Virus record (IMG/VR): IMGVR_UViG_3300025853_000297 | Coordinates: 1 to 35,292 of that record | Reading direction: 5' to 3' (one strand) | DNA length: 35,292 nt | DNA from: a virus | Part shown: positions 13,924-21,362 of the stretch, one piece after another | Numbering within the stretch: the first letter of the stretch is position 1 | Layout of the letters: each line of letters opens with the position of its first letter | Notes under the pieces: generated by a model | The model's input: the letters and a program-made list of their open reading frames with translations, nothing else | What the model was told of the DNA's origin: nothing | The model's database searches: none | Position numbers and translations under genes: made by a program

Positions 13924-16900
13924 TAGTCTTTGCCCCCAATTCTATCATTAGCTTCGTCAATGAGTTTTGTATCTATATATCCTTCGTCGGGTAAGTGATG
14001 CATAAGATCTAAGAATGTATCAATTGCAAAGTTCTGTTCTTCCGCACGTTTAATGGTCTGTGCATTAGTTGAACTACCTATTGTTTTATAGTTCTGATCT
14101 CGCTCAATAAGGAGTCGTTTTCGGAGAACAAGCAGTTCAGCAATAGCTGCTTCGGGGTTTTTAAGGAATTGCTCTGTGCTTGGGATTGATTTTCCTAGAC
14201 GAACTTGTTCCCCCTCACTGATACGAGGCGTTGCAGCCAGAGCAATACGAACAGAAACGTTTAGTGCGTCAACCCATGCCCGTGCCTGAACAGTGTCTTC
14301 AAACATGTTTCGCCAACCCCATGAACCGGGGGTTAAACTTGTTAGGGCATTGGCAAATTCCCTAAGCTTGGCATAAGGACCTATACCCTCGCGGGCCATA
14401 GCCGCCATATCAATGCTTCTTGCGATAAGATTTGGACCCCCCAAATCTCCAAACATTTCTTTAACGCCTTCTTTTCCTAAATTTTCTTCCAACTTTTTGT
14501 ACGCTTCGCTACCGTGCATTTTGATATATGCTTCGGCATTTACTGCCGCTAATTTCATTCGCATTTCTGCCGCTCGTCTAGCGTTTTTGACACTTTCGTA
14601 AGTATTGTTTTCGCCTAAAATTATAGCGTTCTGATACTCTGGCAACGTAAAGTCTATGGGTTTGCCGTTTACATCGTAAAAGTTACCGCCCATGAAGTTA
14701 ACTATTTGAGGTGTTCCGTCTGCAGTTTTAAGCAATGTTTTTGCGGAGCCTGTGAGTTGTGACCGCACCGCCGTCGGATCTTTTAAACTCAAAACTTGTT
14801 GATTTGTGAGTTCCACAAAAGTATTTGCAGGAATTTCTTGACCGTCTACGACAATTGACTTTGTAGTAACAAAGCCATTTGTTTTTTCTGCGGTATCCTT
14901 ACTATATAGGCCAGATTCAACATACCCCTCGTCAAGCAAACCATTTATTACAATTCTTGCACCGTTCTCATTGGTGTTAATTGAAACCGTTTCTCCGGTA
15001 TCTGGATTGGTCAAATTAACCATAGTAATTTCTGGGATCATTCCAGCCCGCAACATTTGCTCATCTTTGTCCAGCGCCAAAAATTCATCCATCGTCATGT
15101 TGTACTTCAGCAAGAAGTCTTTGTCCGTAAGAACGGGAACACCCATCATTGCTCTGTACAAGTTCTCATCTTCTTTGCGGAGTTCTTTTAGCTCTTCAAG
15201 CATAAAGCCCGTTTTTTGATAAACGTCCTTTTCAGTTATAACCGCTGTGTTGATATTTGCAGGAGCCTTTTTCTGCAAAGCTATAAGCTCATTTTTGTTA
15301 ACAAGCTGCGGACCTTTGGCGTAGAACAATCCATCATCCAGCGTAATGTCGTCTGTAAGGTCAATCAACTGCATTTGACCTTCACGCTCACGCATCAAAG
15401 CTGTTATACTTTTTTGCTCAGCCATGTAGGCATCAACCAAAGTTCTGTCTGTAGACCATCCTGAATAACTTGCAAAATCGTCTTCCGAAGGACCTTCTTC
15501 TATAAGTTCTCTGAACTTTTTATTACCTTCTTGAGAGGATACAAAAACCTCTTTTCTTTCGTAGTAAGGTTCGCCCTCAATTGGAGTGACTTTCCTGAAG
15601 ACAACTTGTGTTTTAGGATCTTCAAATTGTTGATCGAATGCCGCGCTGTTATCGGTCCACAAACCGTCTTCCCCGACGTTTGCAGTAAGCCATTGTTTAC
15701 CCAGCGCAGAATTAGTATCCACCATTTGAGAGTCGGAGCCGTCTTTTTTGTAGAAAGTTTGGTAATTGGAATTTTGTGGTCTAGGAGCAAACTGCACTCC
15801 TTTTTCTAAGAAATCGGCAAATTGCACATCGTTAGCTGCAATCACGCTTCCCGCTTTCAAATCATACGTTTCACCATTTATTCTTACTTTTTTGTCTGCC
15901 TGAACTTCATAAAACTCGACAGGTAAACCTTTTTGTTCAATTTCTACTGTCAGTCTTTTTGCTGTTTCCGCTGCAGTAATAAACGGTTTTATTGTCTCCT
16001 TAGTGTAATAACTCTTTGAATCTTTTTGATATTGCGCAAAGTCTTGTGGATTATTTTTGTTGTAGACCTTGTAAACTGCAGGAAGTCCGGCTGCGTCTAC
16101 CGTGTAAAGAACAAGTTCGTCCGGATTTGTCGGCTTCATTGTTTTAAGAGCTTCTTCTAAACCCTCCGCTGCTCGCGTTTGCGCAGACGCTTCTGGTACT
16201 GCCAAGCCAAAAGCCGTGGCCCGTGCTTGTTGATCTAGGTTCTTCAGTTCTTTTTCTGCAGCCCGTACTTGAGCCGCCCGTTGAGCAAATCTATCCGTTA
16301 ATTGAGTACGATTTAACGCGTTTGCCAACCTTTCCGCAACAGACCCGCCTTCTGTTTCTCCTGCAAAGGCAAGCCCCGCGCCAGCAAGATCAAACATTAA
16401 TTGACTGCGAGCCATTTGACGATCTTTTTCAAATTCCGCTCGGCGCTCTTCGTCAGTGCCATATATTCCTTGCGCCAAAGGCAAAAGCCCTTCGTAGATG
16501 CCGGGAACCCGACTCACCATTGTCGTCGGAACGCTAGAGTTTCCCGTTGGCGGCGTTCCATCTTGAAACTTACGGACCATTACGGGCCCACCCCGTCTAA
16601 AATTTTCGGGTGGAGTGCTGCCCGCCCCCTGCATCATAAGAGCACCTAGACCTTGGTCCATGCCTTGGTCCATTTGCGTATCTCCCGCAACAGCCTGCAT
16701 AAGTTCCCCTATGCCACTGTCCATCGCGCCTTGTTGCGTCATCATAATAGCGGGTTGCGTCAGAGCCAAAACGGATTCAGGGGTCTGCATTGCGTCGCGC
16801 TCACCAACAAGACCTGCAAGCTCTTGGTAGCGGGCGTCTAGCGGCATGTCATTGCCGCGGAGCGCGTTAATTGCACCTTCTACGTCTGTGGCAGCATCAA

Positions 16901-17099
16901 TGCTCTCTTGTGTGCGAGCCGCAATCTCCTGCCCTAGCATCTCTCCTTCTTGCTGCGCACTTTGAGACATGTCCTGCGGCATGGGTTCTGCGGGACCACC
17001 CATCTGACGAAACAAGGGCCGTTGCATGACGCCGCCGCCAGCTTTGCCAAGAATTTGTCTTTGCACGTGTTGTGGCAGCGCTCTAAAACCTTCGTTCAT
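13923..17099 (-). CDS. Large virion protein with N-terminal GG-motif module
   Basis: This 1058-residue protein has an N-terminal module that I recall from many marine phage virion proteins: LPQHVQRQILGKAGGGVM (8-25), a second GG (34-35), then INALRGNDMPLDARYQELAG (76-95) and TPESVLALTQP (106-116). NFRRGGPVMVRKFQDG (166-181) follows. A hydrophobic helix LMFDLAGAGLAFAG lies near 235, then an alanine-rich coiled coil. The remainder (330-1058) is a long mixed region without recognisable enzyme motifs. Expected role: internal or tail-associated structural protein, perhaps ejected with DNA. It starts one base before the stop of the 691-aa gene ends on its left side and shares a TAATG junction with the 1575-aa gene downstream. 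Confidence 0.75.
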   Translation of the reverse strand: MNEGFRALPQHVQRQILGKAGGGVMQRPLFRQMGGPAEPMPQDMSQSAQQEGEMLGQEIAARTQESIDAATDVEGAINALRGNDMPLDARYQELAGLVGERDAMQTPESVLALTQPAIMMTQQGAMDSGIGELMQAVAGDTQMDQGMDQGLGALMMQGAGSTPPENFRRGGPVMVRKFQDGTPPTGNSSVPTTMVSRVPGIYEGLLPLAQGIYGTDEERRAEFEKDRQMARSQLMFDLAGAGLAFAGETEGGSVAERLANALNRTQLTDRFAQRAAQVRAAEKELKNLDQQARATAFGLAVPEASAQTRAAEGLEEALKTMKPTNPDELVLYTVDAAGLPAVYKVYNKNNPQDFAQYQKDSKSYYTKETIKPFITAAETAKRLTVEIEQKGLPVEFYEVQADKKVRINGETYDLKAGSVIAANDVQFADFLEKGVQFAPRPQNSNYQTFYKKDGSDSQMVDTNSALGKQWLTANVGEDGLWTDNSAAFDQQFEDPKTQVVFRKVTPIEGEPYYERKEVFVSSQEGNKKFRELIEEGPSEDDFASYSGWSTDRTLVDAYMAEQKSITALMREREGQMQLIDLTDDITLDDGLFYAKGPQLVNKNELIALQKKAPANINTAVITEKDVYQKTGFMLEELKELRKEDENLYRAMMGVPVLTDKDFLLKYNMTMDEFLALDKDEQMLRAGMIPEITMVNLTNPDTGETVSINTNENGARIVINGLLDEGYVESGLYSKDTAEKTNGFVTTKSIVVDGQEIPANTFVELTNQQVLSLKDPTAVRSQLTGSAKTLLKTADGTPQIVNFMGGNFYDVNGKPIDFTLPEYQNAIILGENNTYESVKNARRAAEMRMKLAAVNAEAYIKMHGSEAYKKLEENLGKEGVKEMFGDLGGPNLIARSIDMAAMAREGIGPYAKLREFANALTSLTPGSWGWRNMFEDTVQARAWVDALNVSVRIALAATPRISEGEQVRLGKSIPSTEQFLKNPEAAIAELLVLRKRLLIERDQNYKTIGSSTNAQTIKRAEEQNFAIDTFLDLMHHLPDEGYIDTKLIDEANDRIGGKD

Positions 17100-19175
17100 T
17101 TAAAAAATCCCCGCTTGTTGTGCACCGCTCATTGCACCGTAGGCCCCAATCCCCAAGCCAACGGCTGTTTGGAAGGGATTAGCTTGTGGCATTGAAGAAA
17201 CTTGCATCGTAGAAGAACCCGTTGGAACTTGGCTGTAAATGTCAGACAAGAACCCGTACTGTTGGAAAGGTTGTGAGTAATTTTGCAAGTTTGTCATACG
17301 GTTTGCGTCAAGTTCACTCTGCGTAATGCCACGCTGCAATCCGCCTGTGGTCATCAAACGGTCAATGTCAGAGGCACTTAATCCGCTTAGAAGCTGACCA
17401 AGATTAGCATAGTTCATTCCCATGCCCGCCATCTGCCCGCCCAAACCGGCAATTCCTTGATCCGCCGACATGCCTGTGCGTATAGCATCCATACCTAACC
17501 CGGTTCCTGCTATGGCTCCGCGGGCCGCGGCATCTTCCGCGCCCATACCGTAGCGTCCATAAATGTCCGCTCCAGAGATACCGGCACTTTCTGCGCCCAT
17601 GCCCAGACGTGCGCCTGTTTCCGCGGCACCCATTCCAAGCTGTGCGCCCTGTCCTGCAGCGTCCATACGAGCTTGCATACCTCGGCCCGCAGCATCCATG
17701 CCTAGCTGCGCTCCCGTGGTTGCGCCTGCCCGCGCCGCATCTGCGGCGCTCATGCCAAACTGAGTCCCCGCGATATCGCCTCGTTGACCAAGGCCCGCGG
17801 CATCCATACCTAGTTGCGACCCCTGTCCTACAGCGCTCAGACCCAACTGTGCGCCCTGCAACGATCCAGTTTGAGCAAGGGATTCGGCCCCCAAGCCCAA
17901 TTGTCCGCCACGGCCTGCCGCGTCTATTTGAGTAGCGGCACCCGCCTGACCCAACTGACCCGTCCCCATAGCAGCGGACTGCCCTCTACCCATCCGATCT
18001 TCAAAAGCTTTTTGGGCACGTTGCGCTGCGCTTTCATATCCCGCCTGACGGAGCCCCGCCGCTGTTTTAGCCTGCTGCTCTATAACGTTGCGCCCAATCT
18101 CGGCTGCTTGTACACCCTGACGAGATCCACCAAATGCACCCGCACCTACCGCAGTTGCATCCATCTGATTTCTTTGTATTGCACCAGCCCGTGCTACGTC
18201 CTGCATTGCCGCATCAATAACAGCCTGCTCATACGGATTCATGTAATCCTGTATCGCAGACGGATCAAACCCGCCTATGGTGCCCGCCAGTTGTCCGATA
18301 CCACTTTCTGCCGCGCCCCTTCCAAACTGACCCGCATCCGCCAAAGATCTTTGCGCGGCAAGCGTGGAAGCCCTTGCGCGGTCCGCGGCAGTTTGAGCGC
18401 CTTCCTGTCCGGTGCGAGCTTCACCCAATAAACCCGAAGCTCCTGTACTGGCAATGTTTCTTGCAAAATCGGTAGTTGCCCCTAATGCGCTTTGACCCGC
18501 CAACGCTTCTGCAGCGCTCTTATCGGTAGCTGCGCGAATACCAGCTTGACCTTGCGCCGCCTGTCTAGCCAATTCCTCGCTTCCAGTAGTTGCCGCGCCG
18601 GTCAAACCTCTTTGCCCCTGCAAAGCTTGATTTACTAACGCCTCTCCCGCGCCGCCCGCAATGGCGCGTTGCGCATTAACCGCGTCCGTAATGTCCGCCT
18701 GTGTTCCTGCAGCAACGTCACGACCACCCCGAATTGCTTCTGCAAGGCCCGCCTGCCCCGCAAGCGCTTCTTGTCTGGCAGCGTCTCCTACGCCACGAAA
18801 ACCACCGGCAGCTTCATTTAACAACGCGCTGGCATCCGCCAACCCTAAACCAGCCTGATCTAAATATGGTTGATATGCACCAACGCCGCTTTGCGCTAAA
18901 TCAATCGCTCGCTGTTCACCTCCAGAAATGCCCGCGACGGTATATTCGGGTGGGCCAAAAAGTTGATCCTGAGAAATGTTGCTAACATCCGCGACACCCC
19001 TGCCCAAACGCGCTGCAATTGCAGCGTCGTCAAGCCCTTGTGCACGTAAGTTTTGTACATTGCGACCAAAGATCTGATCTCTAACAAGTTGTTGAGAATC
19101 TTCTAAAAGACCAACGCGAAAGGCTTCTATTTCAGGGTCTTGGCGGTTAATGTTTACGTTTGTTTGTGTAGCCAT
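17100..19175 (-). CDS. Alanine/glycine-rich virion protein with 11-residue repeats
   Basis: This 691-residue protein has two repetitive alanine/glycine-rich regions (about 110-295 and 398-580) flanking a unique centre. The second is built from 11-residue units of the type GAQLGMDAAGQ, repeated with the same phase many times. The centre, about 303-395, contains YMNPYEQAVIDAAMQDV, RNQMDATAVGAGAFGGSRQG and RAQKAFEDRMG, a block I recall as conserved among phage structural proteins. The C-terminus has NYSQPFQQYGFLSDIY (632-647) and a short hydrophobic end. The amphipathic repeats could form extended helices or a membrane-associated bundle. It is probably a virion or ejection protein. It shares a TAATG junction with the gene upstream. 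Confidence 0.75.
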   Translation of the reverse strand: MATQTNVNINRQDPEIEAFRVGLLEDSQQLVRDQIFGRNVQNLRAQGLDDAAIAARLGRGVADVSNISQDQLFGPPEYTVAGISGGEQRAIDLAQSGVGAYQPYLDQAGLGLADASALLNEAAGGFRGVGDAARQEALAGQAGLAEAIRGGRDVAAGTQADITDAVNAQRAIAGGAGEALVNQALQGQRGLTGAATTGSEELARQAAQGQAGIRAATDKSAAEALAGQSALGATTDFARNIASTGASGLLGEARTGQEGAQTAADRARASTLAAQRSLADAGQFGRGAAESGIGQLAGTIGGFDPSAIQDYMNPYEQAVIDAAMQDVARAGAIQRNQMDATAVGAGAFGGSRQGVQAAEIGRNVIEQQAKTAAGLRQAGYESAAQRAQKAFEDRMGRGQSAAMGTGQLGQAGAATQIDAAGRGGQLGLGAESLAQTGSLQGAQLGLSAVGQGSQLGMDAAGLGQRGDIAGTQFGMSAADAARAGATTGAQLGMDAAGRGMQARMDAAGQGAQLGMGAAETGARLGMGAESAGISGADIYGRYGMGAEDAAARGAIAGTGLGMDAIRTGMSADQGIAGLGGQMAGMGMNYANLGQLLSGLSASDIDRLMTTGGLQRGITQSELDANRMTNLQNYSQPFQQYGFLSDIYSQVPTGSSTMQVSSMPQANPFQTAVGLGIGAYGAMSGAQQAGIF
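17436..17984. repeat. 33-bp-period degenerate tandem repeats coding for 11-residue units
   Basis: This stretch of the 691-aa gene encodes successive 11-residue units with the pattern G-x-Q-L-G-M-x-A-A-x-x. Several neighbours differ at only a few positions; examples are AQLGMGAAETG and ARLGMGAESAG. The repeats are GC-rich compared with neighbouring genes and are clear at protein level but degenerate at DNA level. Confidence 0.7.
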
Positions 19176-20788
19176 TATGCAACCACCCCGCCTTCAAAAG
19201 CTCTCATTATGTCGTACATTTTCTCAACACCCTTCTGACGGCTACCGTCGCCTGCGCCTCGAACCGCACGTGCCGTCATTACAAATTCTCCGTCAGACAA
19301 CATTGCTGGAATGTCGTCCGAAGTTTCTGTGCCGGGGCCCGCGATATACCCCTCGCGACGCGGGAACTCCATTTCACCACCTTTTGCTGCGTAGACCGGA
19401 CCTCCGTAAACGTCTTCTCTTCTTCGTCTTCTTGTAGGTGCAATAACAGGACCGGTCCGATAACGTTCAGGGTACATTTCTAACAATTCGCGTGTTGTGT
19501 ATGGATACGGATCTTCCGGTGGATCCTCTTCTATCGGGTCAAACCCACCCGCAAGGGCCATAAGTCCAAGACCTGCGGGGATGGCGGTAGCATAGTTAAT
19601 TCCGCCAGAACTTTTTACCAGATCCATTGCTGCGGCTTTTCCTGTAGCGTCTGGTATTGCAGCATATGAATCAAAACCTAATTGTTTTGCAGCGGAATCT
19701 GCCGTTAATTGAGGTTTTGTTAAAAAGTTTTTAGCGCCACTTACAGGATCCTGTAGGAATGACGCGTCTTGAGGTTGAGGTTGATTCACTAACTGCGCAC
19801 TCTGCGCTGCAGCGTCTACACTACCTGTAGTTTTTGCCGCCAATGATCCAGTCCCCCGCATCTGAAAAGGGCTGTACCTATCGTCTAGCGGTTTAAAACC
19901 TGCTCCAAAATCGCCACCCGAGAAAAGCGTGGCGGTTCCCGCAGACGACAGACCGCCCGTCAAACCAGCCTTAAAGGCGTCCTGCATGTCACCACCCTGT
20001 AGCAGTGAGCCGACGCCCCCAGCTATTGCGCCAGAAACAAAAGGACTCATGCCGGGGAACATAAAGCTTACCGCGGCAGGCAACAAGAACGGTGCCGCCT
20101 TTTTGAAGATGTCCTTAATTCCACCAATAAAATCAAAGGCTTCCTCGTAACCCGTCACAGGGTTTACGTTCATTTGACCGCTGCCGACCGTGTACTCTTC
20201 CATGTCACGACCTGTTTCTTCAAACAAGTCCCGCACAGTCCGACGCACACTCGGATCGTCCATCATGCCCTTCGGCATCATTACTTCTGACTTGGTAGCG
20301 TGAATTATCTCAGTGTCGCCGTTGCGACCAAACTCATCAAGGTTCGATGCAAGAAAAGAACCAAGGCCTCTCATAACAGGTCCGCCGTCCGCGTAGCCTT
20401 GAAACCCCTTTTGAAATATTTTAGGGGTTTCTTGCTCAAAGGAAGAGAGACCTCGCGGTACTACAACTTGTGCAGACCCGAAGGAGAAGGGATTAAATGA
20501 TGGCAGTGATTTGGGTGGATTTGCTCCACCTAAAGGGGCCATAACAACCTGCGAAAGATGAGGCGTTCCCGAATAAGAACCCCCGCCCAAGTCAAATCTT
20601 TCTTGCGCCATTTGTTTAACTTCTTCGACAAAAGGCTCAACCTTTTCTTGAACCACATTTTCAGTCAAATACTGCCCCAGCATGTTTTTTAGCGGATCAA
20701 ACGCTCTGTCCAAATTACCGCCAAGTCCGCCAATGCCTCGTTGCATCTGAGCCATTTGTGCCGGAAATGCCTGTTGCTGTTGCATCAT
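19175..20788 (-). CDS. Virion protein with repeated GG and SDGEFV modules
   Basis: This 537-residue protein has an N-terminal Gln/Met-rich region. GYADGGPVMRGLGSF (131-145) comes next, and then a TEIIHATKSEVMMPKGMM module (159-176). Residues about 220-300 form a hydrophobic glycine-rich stretch (FLLPAAVSFMFPG, SGAIAGGVGSLLQGG) that could associate with membrane. Near the C-terminus come AAKGGEMEFPRREGYI (GG at 470-471) and DDIPAMLSDGEFVMTARAV, a motif common at the ends of phage tail and tape-measure-like proteins. The protein ends FEGGVVA. It looks like a tail or internal virion protein; no enzyme is visible. Two adjacent ATG codons follow GAGG, so either may be the start. Confidence 0.72.
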   Translation of the reverse strand: MMQQQQAFPAQMAQMQRGIGGLGGNLDRAFDPLKNMLGQYLTENVVQEKVEPFVEEVKQMAQERFDLGGGSYSGTPHLSQVVMAPLGGANPPKSLPSFNPFSFGSAQVVVPRGLSSFEQETPKIFQKGFQGYADGGPVMRGLGSFLASNLDEFGRNGDTEIIHATKSEVMMPKGMMDDPSVRRTVRDLFEETGRDMEEYTVGSGQMNVNPVTGYEEAFDFIGGIKDIFKKAAPFLLPAAVSFMFPGMSPFVSGAIAGGVGSLLQGGDMQDAFKAGLTGGLSSAGTATLFSGGDFGAGFKPLDDRYSPFQMRGTGSLAAKTTGSVDAAAQSAQLVNQPQPQDASFLQDPVSGAKNFLTKPQLTADSAAKQLGFDSYAAIPDATGKAAAMDLVKSSGGINYATAIPAGLGLMALAGGFDPIEEDPPEDPYPYTTRELLEMYPERYRTGPVIAPTRRRRREDVYGGPVYAAKGGEMEFPRREGYIAGPGTETSDDIPAMLSDGEFVMTARAVRGAGDGSRQKGVEKMYDIMRAFEGGVVA

Positions 20789-20838
20789 ATAAACCTCGTG
20801 ACCGCTGCCATTAAGTTACCAAATGTTTGTATAAAATA

Positions 20839-21069
20839 CTAGAGTGTCGATCCAGAAATAGCTTCTGGGGCCGTAACCCGAATATTTGTACTTCTTTTTT
20901 CAGTTCCTGTCCAACTTTCTCCACAATCTGGGCAATTTCCAGTAGGGTAAGATGCAATCTCTTCTAGCGTGTCCACAGCATTGCCACAATTAACGCAATG
21001 TACTGTGTCTGTGCTACTAGAAGGTTTCCAAGTAGAGCCATCTGGCATTGTAAGAATTGTATCACTCAT
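20839..21069 (-). CDS. Small zinc-ribbon protein
   Basis: This 76-residue protein has two CxxC knuckles, CVNC (25-28) and CPDC (46-49), separated by 17 residues. That is the classic spacing of a zinc ribbon. The flanks are Ser/Thr-rich and hydrophilic. Zinc ribbons of this size bind nucleic acid or proteins, or simply stabilise a small virion component. The gene overlaps the upstream 98-aa gene by four bases (ATGA) and lies in the structural region, so a structural or assembly role is more likely than regulation. A 50-nt gap to the next gene holds only its ribosome site. Confidence 0.72.
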   Translation of the reverse strand: MSDTILTMPDGSTWKPSSSTDTVHCVNCGNAVDTLEEIASYPTGNCPDCGESWTGTEKRSTNIRVTAPEAISGSTL

Positions 21070-21362
21070 GATGTTGTCACCGTTACTGTACCAACGCCGC
21101 CAGTTCCTGCGGAACCACGAACGTGTGGCGTGTTTGCTTCTGTTACCTTTAAGTAGCCGCCGTGATTAAACACAGCGCCAACTTCCAACCCGCTATCATC
21201 TGTCTGCAATTCAGTAAAAACAGTAAATGTGTTTCTGCCTTCACCCGGATTTTGCATGTTTAATAAATAGGTGGAATATGCACGTATAACTTCTGCAAAA
21301 TATTGTTGTTCATATTCCGTAGGTGGAACTGGGAAAAACGGAAGATTTAGGTTCCTAGACAT
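21066..21362 (-). CDS. Small conserved phage protein, unknown function (structural region)
   Basis: The 98-residue protein opens with a proline/aromatic-rich segment (LNLPFFPVPPTEYEQQYF) and a helix (FAEVIRAYSTYLLNMQN). A beta-rich C-terminal half then ends in a Gly/Thr/Val stretch. I cannot assign a function. It is joined to the nozzle gene upstream by a one-base stop/start overlap and to the zinc-ribbon gene downstream by ATGA. A small tail or decoration component is plausible from position only. Confidence 0.7.
   Translation of the reverse strand: MSRNLNLPFFPVPPTEYEQQYFAEVIRAYSTYLLNMQNPGEGRNTFTVFTELQTDDSGLEVGAVFNHGGYLKVTEANTPHVRGSAGTGGVGTVTVTTS

Noticed and set aside
20789-20838. Eight-codon frame MAAVTRFI ending in ATGA at the start of the 537-aa gene
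   Set aside because: Too short to support as a gene. It may be a leader peptide but nothing else in the sequence favours this.
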